Origin: an uncultured candidate division Zixibacteria bacterium
GTDB lineage: Bacteria > Zixibacteria > MSB-5A5 > GN15 > FEB-12
Reading direction: 5' to 3'
Length of the DNA: 18,603 nucleotides
Assembly: GCA_913009765.1 (NCBI GenBank)
Contig: CAJVYT010000037.1
Span: 1 to 18,603 of the forward strand
The notes beneath the pieces were generated by a model. The model ran no database searches and was not told the origin of the DNA. It worked only from the letters and a program-made list of their open reading frames with translations. The position numbers and the translations under genes were made by a program. Of the stretch, positions 8,801 through 13,750 are shown one piece after another. Each line of letters starts with the position of its first letter. Within the stretch, counting starts at the first letter, position 1.

Positions 8801-9913
8801 CAATATCATAGCACTGTAATCACCACCATTCAAAAAATTAGTTCTAACCCTGACTTCAATACTCATGCTGTCACCGGGTAAAACTGAGCCGTCAGAAGGA
8901 AACTCGGACAGCCAGTAATCACTAGCACCCGCCAGTGCAGCGAAGCCCAAAGAAGAGATACGACCTAAATAGGCACCGGTATTTATGTCATATTTGTCGA
9001 TACCGCCACCTGGCACCGAGCCATAAATATATCTAGAACTGCATCCCAGACCATAAATTGTTTGTATTGGGATGAAAGAATTAATAACTGAACCGTCGGT
9101 TAAACTAAGTTCATAAATCACATGGTTGAAATTGCTGGCAAAGAGTCTTCCATTCCCGCCATCAATTCCTCCTCCGATAGGTACAGGGGGACTAATCATT
9201 CTGAGTAGTGTTCCATTTTCGGAATTTAATTCATAAATGACCCCAGAGCTAAAGTCTTGTGCGTAGAGTTTGTTGTCTACAAAGGCAAGACCATCAATGG
9301 AACTTGAGGGAGCAGGAAACGAGTCCAATATTACTCCTGTAGACGGATTTATTGCAAAAATATTAGTTGTACTGAATGCATCTGTGAAATAGAGTTTTTT
9401 ACCAGAAAATGCCAACCCGGTTGGACCGTCTGAAGTTGGTACAGGAGTGGAAAAACTATTAAGCACATTTCCAGTATTTAAATCAATTTCTACAATTTGA
9501 TTTCCATTCGCACCAAACATCCTGCCATTTTCTGATGTAGATGTAGAAGTTTGTGTGGAAGATCCACTGGTATTATTCAAAAATTTTGATACACTTTGAC
9601 TTGTGATCTTTTCTAAATCAGAGTACGGATTGAAAACTTTCTCACTTTTTATTACTTTAAATGATTCGGGGTAGTTGACTGACATACCGGCACTTGAAAC
9701 GTTTGATAATAATTCGTTATAGAGTTCAAAGTCCAGTGTTGTCGAGCCGTTATTACGAATGATAAGATGAGCAACAGAACTGTCACCTTCGGTCAAGGTG
9801 AAAGATAACGAATCTGGAGTTACATCTATTATAGGTTGGGTAAAACAGGGAGTGGCACTGACTGCTACGAAAACGAATAATACTGCAACGTAAACTTGAA
9901 ACATCTTTTTCAT
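2807..9913 (-). CDS. Giant secreted modular protein: five Ig-like units with nested insert domains plus dockerin-like end
   Basis: The 2368-residue protein has a signal peptide (residues 1-26, ending near CFTQ) and an AGAGGTAA ribosome site 5 bases before the ATG. One plan repeats: half-Ig segment A (VSPDSL...GSDL), an insert, half-Ig segment B (SGT.PAG...FDATGL..GDY...SNDPDE), then ASH/choice-of-anchor-D domain C. A segments are at about 27-66, 495-540, 947-990, 1451-1495 and 1926-1972. B segments are at 334-392, 787-845, 1293-1349, 1768-1824 and 2223-2281. C domains are at 393-494, 846-946, 1350-1450 and 1825-1925. Inserts are a five-blade propeller-like repeat (127-330), a DUF4350/GATase-like domain (588-786), two unrecognised beta-rich domains (1050-1292, 1584-1767) and a second DUF4350-like domain (2020-2222). 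Residues 2284-2347 are a dockerin-like pair of calcium loops (DANSDGQVDQND; DFNCNNRIDITD) flanked by cysteines. There is no type IX sorting tail. It is probably a cell-surface or extracellular adhesive or scaffold protein; no enzyme active site is evident. Confidence 0.9.
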   Translation of the reverse strand: MKKMFQVYVAVLFVFVAVSATPCFTQPIIDVTPDSLSFTLTEGDSSVAHLIIRNNGSTTLDFELYNELLSNVSSAGMSVNYPESFKVIKSEKVFNPYSDLEKITSQSVSKFLNNTSGSSTQTSTSTSENGRMFGANGNQIVEIDLNTGNVLNSFSTPVPTSDGPTGLAFSGKKLYFTDAFSTTNIFAINPSTGVILDSFPAPSSSIDGLAFVDNKLYAQDFSSGVIYELNSENGTLLRMISPPVPIGGGIDGGNGRLFASNFNHVIYELSLTDGSVINSFIPIQTIYGLGCSSRYIYGSVPGGGIDKYDINTGAYLGRISSLGFAALAGASDYWLSEFPSDGSVLPGDSMSIEVRVRTNFLNGGDYSAMILIGSNDPVHSQDTIPVQLKIIGTPNIVLSDDTLNFGTTYIGFQDSLLLRISNDGTDLLEVFEITSDNTHFSVLSPTVFNVPLGEYKDVAIQFLPTVTGSETGTLLITSSDSTNPNVTVYLSGNGIFPPDIYVSPDSLQDSLFTGETAVDTLTIGNSSGSDLLFDISLISHDSATASTALFSLPEINFSDNLPAIDASSSTDSIQGATTIQSLSTTLTNLSGKRIGFLNTSSFYSTIIADLTARGAVVVTVGYPFTSSELDSLDVLAIDDDIYFASTTDLDVIKTWLQTGNGNGLLLQGDNNSSMANLNNLLSGSGISESSIGGFSGAVFDNILPHPTTVGVSSINGSSYGAYCTVVSPAQTIVFDDISRPHAAVSKIGRGRVIAVGNEFSGDFNLSVGDTRLFANQVFDWLASISDFISVEPTSGTVPAGSSMDVTVTFDANNLIGGNYYADAVITSNDPDESELFIPARLHVTGAPDIAVSPDSIDFGPLFIGLSTVDTIFVQNNGTDLLNVSSTISDNSDFQPDTSSFTLNPGEYISIAVSFTPTTAASISGFLTLTSNDPDQPVETVYLSGQGLIPPDISVSPDSLQDSLFTGETEVDTLTIDNLGGSDLIVDLRIDVNFTNNTPGPATLNSTLLKRLTDNYEANQGLLDDETNTNTSVQQFNNSKPEISNQTASVSAGIYTGDYLSFGISDYGEIMPFQFPVGNEHLQEGTYLSGYTIAYRVLGIDRISVAAHSARSQFVPVSYTELVNNTSEVIVEVVTKTSDNLLFLTRTFRFDRSDQFIDIVSKIENSSDSLVTDVVFKSYADWDTDGEFSGNWNYDLSRNMVYSWNTNYTAIASSRVPNLMDIIGWDDYGQRNTVVDIPVGPVSGVDGLGILHLELGDINSGSIIEVKTIYGAGNSLTDLENVIDRGIRFSNWLNLDPFSAIIPAGMSYDFEVTFDATGLYDGDYFADIIISSNDPDESELIVPAYMHVTGEPDIAVSPDSIDFGPLFIGLSTVDTILVENIGTDLLNVFSVISNNSNFIPETTSFTLNPGENIEIPVTFTPTISGTIEGLLTITSDDLDQPEVSVYLSGQGLVPPDINVSPDSLDEILTIGDSSTQVLAIFNNGGSDLNWKLASAYAGITTSILSSPIFSASENIYQTKDSTSEVLLDKLPLSEVYTFDGAGVDYIPPPSATTNPNELENILDKLNAGFESITSSIPNKYNFIDGVTGYYISDGGNDMYDGGNQLSTNLGGAISYSDNLIVNSTIFGSAGRYFTRKYPGLFVMAADMQDVSYFQITGNLGADGRGNADGSILETTFNGVTYLGFVKRVYNAVDPSINHLIIIEYDSTANHEFATYTNDDYHRILNLNGVNRIYYLLYAGAGGFFIDDTATLNIMTSFLNTLELYPPWIAATPTSGTIPAGQTQNIDVFFNATGLEAGDYLADLLINSNDPDEPELLVPAHLNVFGIPDIAVTPDTIDYNIVFTGTSKESIVFVENNGTDVLNVSSITSDNSDFTSNTNGFSLNPGEVKEVIVTFIPSVIGSINGVLSFSSNDPDTPLLTVILRGEGLTPPEIEVSPTSFAKSLILSINPIETDTLKIYNNAGSDLIWNIALRFNNSVPLNIYTLTTPPAYNNTMISEPLVGTPVSPPPAPRTYPMQAYLNDLTGVRIMFDESHGSIGSSYWQTIISDLETRGAIVIINTTTITSTLLANIDVFWLVDHNFSWNPVEINALSAWVNTGGGLLLEGDESVSSYNEILSGIGVGISYSSLNGEQGVTTNIEPHETTVGVDSLYLNNPLATLTQPVLPSTSIIVRDRLGVPNTAYSYIGNGVVVTIADELFYNGILVAGDNQIFANQLFGFLARKIDWLSATPLGDTTSVSDTTIVEMVFDGTGLNNGTYSAVIVINSNDPIVPTVEVPVDLEVIEYICGDANSDGQVDQNDLIFARQTYFDCGPVPNPLKAIDFNCNNRIDITDIMVLGKYLNGIGTLDCCYNSLLSVPTIGSDKMVGEIKK
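5789..5863 (-). repeat. Near-identical intragenic repeat, copy 1 (partner 7301-7375)
   Basis: This 75-base segment matches 7301-7375 at all but two positions by my alignment. It encodes the start of the third C domain (DIAVSPDSIDFGPLFIGLST). Most other repeat copies in the gene have diverged at the nucleotide level, so this pair is a recent duplication or has been homogenised by gene conversion. Confidence 0.85.
7301..7375 (-). repeat. Near-identical intragenic repeat, copy 2 (partner 5789-5863)
   Basis: Second copy of the 75-base repeat, encoding the start of the second C domain. The two differences I see are A/G changes. The spacing between copies is 1512 bases, an exact multiple of three, equal to one complete A-insert-B-C unit. 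Confidence 0.85.
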
Positions 9914-10170
9914 CGGATTACCTCTATCGTCTAATTATTATTTACTAATAAAGTGTTATTGTACTGACAAAAAATGCTAAAAAGCTGTAGCCAATTCGCT
10001 GGATTGATTTGAAATTAACAGGAAGCATTACGGATCAATAATTAAAGAAGATTTGTAGCACAAATCATTCTAATTGATTCTTCCTGCAATTTAACATTGG
10101 TATGAAATTGTTGGAAGCTTAATACCAACTTTTCCCAGCTTTAAAAGCCTATTTTATTTCTGCGTTACAA
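9914..10170. other. Upstream region of the giant gene
   Basis: No gene is visible. Besides the ribosome site of the giant gene (complement of 9919-9926), the region holds a perfect inverted repeat with seven-base arms, GATTTGT-AGC-ACAAATC (10050-10066). It could be an operator or a short hairpin in the leader of the giant gene. I cannot place a convincing promoter. Confidence 0.4.
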
Positions 10171-10338
10171 TTAATATACAAATATATACCAAAATGTCAA
10201 CTTAGATTTCCATTTAATTCCTCTAGGTACTAATCTCTCTTTACGACCTTTATCATAAACTTTTAAGATATTTGTGAAAAGATCAATGTCTGATGTCTTA
10301 ATATCTAACAGTTCTTTCTTCCTTAGCATTTTCACAAT
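10171..10338 (-). pseudogene. Tyrosine recombinase (XerC/D-type integrase) remnant
   Basis: On the minus strand a frame open from the TAA just upstream of 10338, with an ATG at 10327-10329, runs to a TAA at 10171-10173. Its first 35 residues from the ATG read like the catalytic-domain core of phage/Xer integrases: LRKKELLDIKTSDIDL, then VYDKGRKERLVP. These are the conserved 'LR..EL..LK..DIDL' segment, carrying the first catalytic arginine, and the 'GKG.K.R.VP' beta-hairpin, carrying the catalytic lysine. After the VP the similarity stops and the frame ends 17 residues later. The SAM-like N-terminal domain, the H-x-x-R box and the tyrosine are all missing. At about 52 codons it cannot be a working recombinase. 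It is a decayed fragment marking a former integrase or integron-like element beside the ars operon. Confidence 0.8.
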
Positions 10339-10528
10339 TTAGAGAAATGAGAGATTGAATAGATATTAGAATAAAAAAATGGCTAAAAGAAATTGAAAAA
10401 GAAAATTTATAATTTTAAATAAGATAGCATATTGTTTCATAAACAAGGTACTGTTCTACATCTCATCCTGTTGGATAACAACAGTTTAAAAACAAAACAG
10501 ATTGAAATCAAAAATTCCTTGACAAATT
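10339..10528. other. Gene-free stretch between integrase remnant and ars promoter
   Basis: No coding sequence is supported on either strand. A perfect inverted repeat CTGTTG-GATAA-CAACAG lies at 10468-10484, about 40 bases before the arsR promoter, followed by TTTAAAA. It could be a weak terminator or an upstream regulator site. Its arms differ from the ArsR-type operators downstream. Confidence 0.4.
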
Positions 10529-10546
10529 AATCTATTTGGTTATTTT
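10519..10546 (+). promoter_or_regulatory. Predicted promoter of the ars operon
   Basis: A consensus -35 TTGACA (10519-10524) is followed after 16 bases by TATTTT (10541-10546) as the -10. This would start transcription near 10553, about 25 bases before arsR. The -10 falls inside the inverted repeat at 10529-10558, as expected for ArsR repression. Confidence 0.55.
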
Positions 10547-10558
10547 GCCAAGTAAATA
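10529..10558. promoter_or_regulatory. ArsR-type operator upstream of arsR (imperfect)
   Basis: Left arm AATCTATTTGGT, six-base spacer, right arm GCCAAGTAAATA. The left arm matches that of the perfect repeat at 10913-10942 except for the last base, the right arm matches in nine of twelve positions, and the spacer length is the same. The repetition on both sides of an ArsR-family gene and the overlap with the -10 identify it as the probable autoregulatory operator. Confidence 0.7.
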
Positions 10559-10578
10559 TGCCGATAAGATAAATAGTG

Positions 10579-10896
10579 ATGAACAATAAGAAAAAACAAA
10601 AATACGAAGCCCGAGCGAAAGTAATAAAGGCACTGGCACATCCTTCTCGTTTATTAATTGTAGATGAGCTTTCTAAAGGAGAGCGATGTGTTTGTGAGTT
10701 ACGTGATATGATTGGTGCTGATATTTCAACTGTATCAAAACATTTATCGGTTCTTAAACAAGCAGGAATAGTTGAAGATGATAAACGAGGACTCCAGGTT
10801 TGGTATACTCTTCGGGTTCCATGCATTCTTAACTTTTTTGGATGTATAGAAGAGGTATTAAAAGCAATGGCAAAACAAGCTCGACAGGCTTTGTAG
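10579..10896 (+). CDS. arsR: ArsR/SmtB-family metalloregulator
   Basis: A 105-residue repressor starting at ATG 10579; an in-frame GTG at 10576 would add one residue. It is a standard ArsR winged-helix protein: an ALAHPSRLLIVDEL helix, then the metal-site helix with CxC (GERCVCEL, C37 and C39), then the DNA-reading helix ISTVSKHLSVLKQAGIV and the wing (DDKRGLQVWYTLR). The CVC in the helix before the recognition helix is in the As(III)/Sb(III) site known from E. coli ArsR (ELCVCDLC), although only two of its three cysteines align. Two further cysteines lie near the C-terminus (VPCILNFFGC) and could supply the third ligand. It heads a plus-strand operon and is flanked by matching inverted repeats, so binding of a thiophilic metalloid probably releases it. 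The family and fold are certain; the exact inducer is inferred. Confidence 0.93.
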   Translation: MNNKKKQKYEARAKVIKALAHPSRLLIVDELSKGERCVCELRDMIGADISTVSKHLSVLKQAGIVEDDKRGLQVWYTLRVPCILNFFGCIEEVLKAMAKQARQAL

Positions 10897-10912
10897 CTAA
10901 TATTTTTTTGGA

Positions 10913-10942
10913 AATCTATTTGGCGAAACAGCCAAATAGATT
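10913..10942. promoter_or_regulatory. Second, perfect ArsR-type operator between arsR and the permease
   Basis: A perfect inverted repeat with twelve-base arms: AATCTATTTGGC, six-base spacer GAAACA, GCCAAATAGATT. It repeats the layout of the site in front of arsR. It sits 17 bases after the arsR stop and 34 bases before the permease start. A possible promoter straddles it (TTGGCG 10920-10925, 16 bases, TAGATT 10942-10947). The arms could form a hairpin in RNA, but no T run follows, so a simple terminator is less likely. Confidence 0.75.
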
Positions 10943-10976
10943 AGATTAAGTAAGTCTATTTTAAGGAGTAAGTAAA

Positions 10977-12275
10977 TTGAATTGGAAAACTGAATGGAAA
11001 CCGCTTGTATGGATAGTAGTAGTTTTCCTTATATTCTTTTATCTACCAATCGAAAGTATTCGTTTTAAAGAAGCAGTCTTTGAAGCACTTGCACTTACAA
11101 AATGGTATGCTCAAGAACATGTTATTCTCTGTTTGATTCCTGCATTTTTTATAGCAGGAGCAATTGCTGTTTTTGTGAGTCAAGCATCTGTAATGAAATA
11201 TTTAGGGGCTAAGGCGAACAAGGTACTTTCGTATGGTGTGGCGTCGGTGTCGGGAACGATATTGGCTGTTTGTTCTTGTACGGTACTACCTCTGTTTGCC
11301 GGAATCTATCGGATGGGTGCGGGTCTTGGTCCTGCAACAGCATTTCTTTATTCAGGACCTGCAATAAATGTTTTAGCAATAGTTCTAACAGCCAGAGTTC
11401 TTGGATTTGAATTAGGAGTTGCACGAGCTGTTGGAGCAATTGCATTTAGCATTATAATAGGACTTTCGATGCACTTTATTTATCGCAAGGAAGAAACCGA
11501 AAAAGCAAATGCTCAACTTTCACAACCGGAACCTGAAGTAGGTCGACCACTCTGGCAAAATGGGTTGTATTTTTTAGCAATGGTTATAATCTTAGTCTTT
11601 GCAAACTGGGGAAAACCTATCGAAACAAGTGGAGTTTGGTATCTCATATATGCATATAAATGGATAATCACAGGTATTGCGTCTATAGGACTTGGAATAA
11701 TATTAATTCTATGGTTTAAGCTGTCAAAGATTCCGATTATTCTGACCGGATTGGCAACTGCAATAATCGCATTGATATTTCCGAATGAACCGTTGTTGTC
11801 ATTTTCAGCGGCTGTGATTGGTTTATCAATTATAATCAGTCGTCGTACTGATGAATCGGGTGAATGGTTTGAACAAACATGGGGATTTGCAAAACAGATA
11901 TTACCCCTGTTATTAGGAGGTGTACTTGTAGCCGGTCTGTTGTTGGGTCGTCCTGGATTTGAAGGTATCATTCCTTCACATTGGATAAGTGATTCAGTTG
12001 GCGGGAATTCATTTGGAGCGAATCTCTTTGCTTCGGTTGCCGGAGCATTTATGTATTTTGCAACATTAACAGAAGTACCGATTTTACAAGGTTTAATAGG
12101 TAATGGAATGGGAAAAGGACCGGCATTGGCGTTATTATTAGCAGGTCCGGCACTTTCTTTACCAAATATGCTTGTCATTAGATCTATTATGGGAACACAA
12201 AAGACATTAGTCTTTGTATCGCTTGTAATTGTAATGGCAACTATTTCTGGAATGATATTTGGGGCGATATTTTAA
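10977..12275 (+). CDS. COG0701/ArsP-like membrane permease
   Basis: A 432-residue inner-membrane protein with about ten hydrophobic segments in two halves, joined by a charged linker around residues 170-192 (RKEETEKANAQLSQPEPE). The diagnostic family segments are AVCSCTVLPLFAGI (C99 and C101) followed by GLGPATAFLYSGPAINVLAI, and, in the second half, ATLTEVPILQGL (E366) and GKGPALALLLAGPALSLPN. This is the DUF318/UPF0718 permease family, which contains the organoarsenical (methylarsenite) exporter ArsP. The cysteines in the first re-entrant-like segment could bind a trivalent arsenical. The start is TTG at 10977, supported by AGGAG eight bases upstream. Placement after arsR and its operator argues for toxicant export. 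The substrate (arsenite, methylarsenite or another thiophilic ion) cannot be decided from sequence. Confidence 0.88.
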   Translation: MNWKTEWKPLVWIVVVFLIFFYLPIESIRFKEAVFEALALTKWYAQEHVILCLIPAFFIAGAIAVFVSQASVMKYLGAKANKVLSYGVASVSGTILAVCSCTVLPLFAGIYRMGAGLGPATAFLYSGPAINVLAIVLTARVLGFELGVARAVGAIAFSIIIGLSMHFIYRKEETEKANAQLSQPEPEVGRPLWQNGLYFLAMVIILVFANWGKPIETSGVWYLIYAYKWIITGIASIGLGIILILWFKLSKIPIILTGLATAIIALIFPNEPLLSFSAAVIGLSIIISRRTDESGEWFEQTWGFAKQILPLLLGGVLVAGLLLGRPGFEGIIPSHWISDSVGGNSFGANLFASVAGAFMYFATLTEVPILQGLIGNGMGKGPALALLLAGPALSLPNMLVIRSIMGTQKTLVFVSLVIVMATISGMIFGAIF

Positions 12276-12309
12276 TAATAATTATAGTGAAAACTTAAGG
12301 AGAAAAAAA

Positions 12310-12549
12310 TTGAAAAAAATTGAGATACTCGGAACTGGTTGCCCTAAGTGCAAGAAGCTTGAAGAGCAGGCACAAGAGGCGGCTGCTCAACTCAACTTAG
12401 AATGTGACATTGTAAAAGTGGAAGACATTCAAAAAATTATGGCTTATGGTGTGATGATGACACCCGCCCTTGTTGTTGACGGGCAGGTAAAAGTGACGGG
12501 TAAAGTACCTTCAATAGATGATATTAAACAAATAATTGCTCAAGAATAG
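12310..12549 (+). CDS. Small cytoplasmic thioredoxin/glutaredoxin-like protein (TM0996/MTH895 type)
   Basis: A 79-residue protein with the active-site motif GCPKC (C11, C14) at the N-terminus, a cis-proline segment MMTPALVVDG (P52) and the usual short KKIEILGTG first strand. This is the 'redox-active disulfide protein 2' family of minimal thioredoxins, with no signal peptide. I chose the TTG at 12310 rather than a longer in-frame start at 12259 for two reasons. TAAGGAG lies seven bases before it, and residues before it (GRYFNNNYSENLRRK) overlap the permease end and match nothing. It follows the permease by 34 bases. These small thioredoxins often travel with COG0701 permeases and may reduce the metalloid or disulfides for them. 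Here it may also feed electrons to the CcdA-like protein downstream (inference). Confidence 0.9.
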   Translation: MKKIEILGTGCPKCKKLEEQAQEAAAQLNLECDIVKVEDIQKIMAYGVMMTPALVVDGQVKVTGKVPSIDDIKQIIAQE

Positions 12550-12559
12550 AGAGGAATGT

Positions 12560-13042
12560 ATGAAGAACGTTTTATTAGTTGTTATAGGTCTTTTACTATT
12601 TTCAGTTGTTTCTGTTTTTGCTGTGGAAAAGCCTATGAATCAATCTAAAGATTCAAGTGAAGTAGTAATCAATAAGTCAAAAGAGACACAACAACTCGAC
12701 AAAGTTGTTGTATACTATCTGCACATGAACAGAAGATGTATGACTTGCAAAAAGCTTGAAGCATATTCAAAAGAAGCAATAGAAACCGGATTTGCACAGC
12801 AGTTACATGACAGCAGTGTTGTTATAGAAGTCAAAAACTTTGAACAAGAAGGCAACGAACACTTTGCTAAAAAATATCAGTTATATAGCCAATCTCTAAT
12901 TTTATCAAGACAGCACGACGGCAAGGAAACCGAATGGAAGAATCTTGATAAAATTTGGGAGTTGGTCGGAAATAAAGAAGAATTCATTACCTACGTGCAG
13001 AATCAGGTAAAAGATTTCCTTAACCCCAAAAAAGATAAGTAA
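12560..13042 (+). CDS. arsF: ArsF-family periplasmic thioredoxin-like protein
   Basis: A 160-residue exported protein. The ATG at 12560 is preceded by GAGAGG; the signal peptide (KNVLLVVIGLLLFSVVSVFA) is cut after about residue 21. After a low-complexity linker comes a thioredoxin-like core: strand VVVYYLHMN, then CMTC (C60, C63) and a helix KKLEAYSKEAI. A cis-proline loop is not obvious (the matching place reads SQSLILS). The family is annotated as ArsF, 'nitrophenyl compound nitroreductase subunit', by association with arsEFG clusters. The sequence itself shows only a CxxC oxidoreductase, with no flavin or metal site. It is ten bases from the thioredoxin gene and one base from arsG, so it is translationally coupled. 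It may be the outside acceptor of electrons passed by the ArsG-like membrane protein. Confidence 0.85.
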   Translation: MKNVLLVVIGLLLFSVVSVFAVEKPMNQSKDSSEVVINKSKETQQLDKVVVYYLHMNRRCMTCKKLEAYSKEAIETGFAQQLHDSSVVIEVKNFEQEGNEHFAKKYQLYSQSLILSRQHDGKETEWKNLDKIWELVGNKEEFITYVQNQVKDFLNPKKDK

Positions 13043-13043
13043 A

Positions 13044-13742
13044 ATGGACAGCTATTTTATAGCACTCGGTTCTGCCGTCTGGTTGGGTATTCTGACCTCG
13101 ATATCACCTTGTCCATTGGCTACCAATATTGCAGCTATCAGTTATATTGGCAAACAGGTCGATAAACCAAGCACTGTACTCCTATCAGGTGTCATGTATA
13201 CCGTTGGTCGTATGCTTTCCTATATCGTACTCGGTATGCTGGTCGTAGCAAGCATTTTATCTGTTCCTGATGTAGCTATGTTCCTTCAGCAAAATATGAA
13301 TAAAGCCCTTGGTCCTATCCTTATTTTAGTTGGCGTACTTTTATTAGGTATCTTCAATCTCAATCTGCCCGGCTATAGTGCGAGTGAGAAACTAACAGGT
13401 AGAGTGGAAAAATGGGGGATATTCGGTGCCGGAGCATTAGGATTCTTGTTTGCACTATCTTTCTGCCCTGTTTCAGCAGCATTGTTCTTTGGTAGTTTGA
13501 TACCTTTGGCGATAGAACATCAATCATCTATCCTGATGCCAACTGTTTTTGGAGTAGGAACTGCTCTTCCGGTTGTAGCTTTTGCAGTTTTAATTGCTAT
13601 TGGGGCAAAATGGGTAGGCTCTGCTTTTAATAAGATAAGCGTTTTTGAGAAATGGGCGAGAAGGATAACAGCAGTAGCTTTTATTTTAGTAGGTATTTAT
13701 TATACGTTGATTTATATTTTTGTAATAGAGGTCTTTGATTAA
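13044..13742 (+). CDS. arsG: ArsG-family CcdA/DsbD-like membrane protein
   Basis: A 232-residue protein with six predicted membrane segments. The family marks are two prolyl-cysteine segments in the first and fourth helices: SISPCPLATNIA (C23) and LSFCPVSAALFFG (C141). This is the symmetric cysteine pair of CcdA/DsbD-type transmembrane electron carriers. Databases name close relatives ArsG, 'aromatic aminobenzylarsenical efflux permease', a role assigned in arsEFG systems. The conserved cysteine pair suggests instead, or in addition, that it moves reducing power across the inner membrane. It starts one base after arsF and ends eight bases before the regulator gene. Its neighbours, a cytoplasmic thioredoxin and a periplasmic CxxC protein, fit the carrier reading. 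Family assignment is firm; transport versus electron transfer is open. Confidence 0.87.
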   Translation: MDSYFIALGSAVWLGILTSISPCPLATNIAAISYIGKQVDKPSTVLLSGVMYTVGRMLSYIVLGMLVVASILSVPDVAMFLQQNMNKALGPILILVGVLLLGIFNLNLPGYSASEKLTGRVEKWGIFGAGALGFLFALSFCPVSAALFFGSLIPLAIEHQSSILMPTVFGVGTALPVVAFAVLIAIGAKWVGSAFNKISVFEKWARRITAVAFILVGIYYTLIYIFVIEVFD

Positions 13743-13750
13743 TGGGATAA

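Noticed and set aside
10913..10942. Inverted repeat as a plain transcription terminator after arsR
   Set aside because: No T run follows, and the same arms and spacing recur over the arsR promoter, which fits an operator better.
12536..12559. Upstream start for the ArsF-family gene
   Set aside because: It would overlap the thioredoxin gene and place polar residues before a signal peptide; the ATG at 12560 has a good ribosome site.
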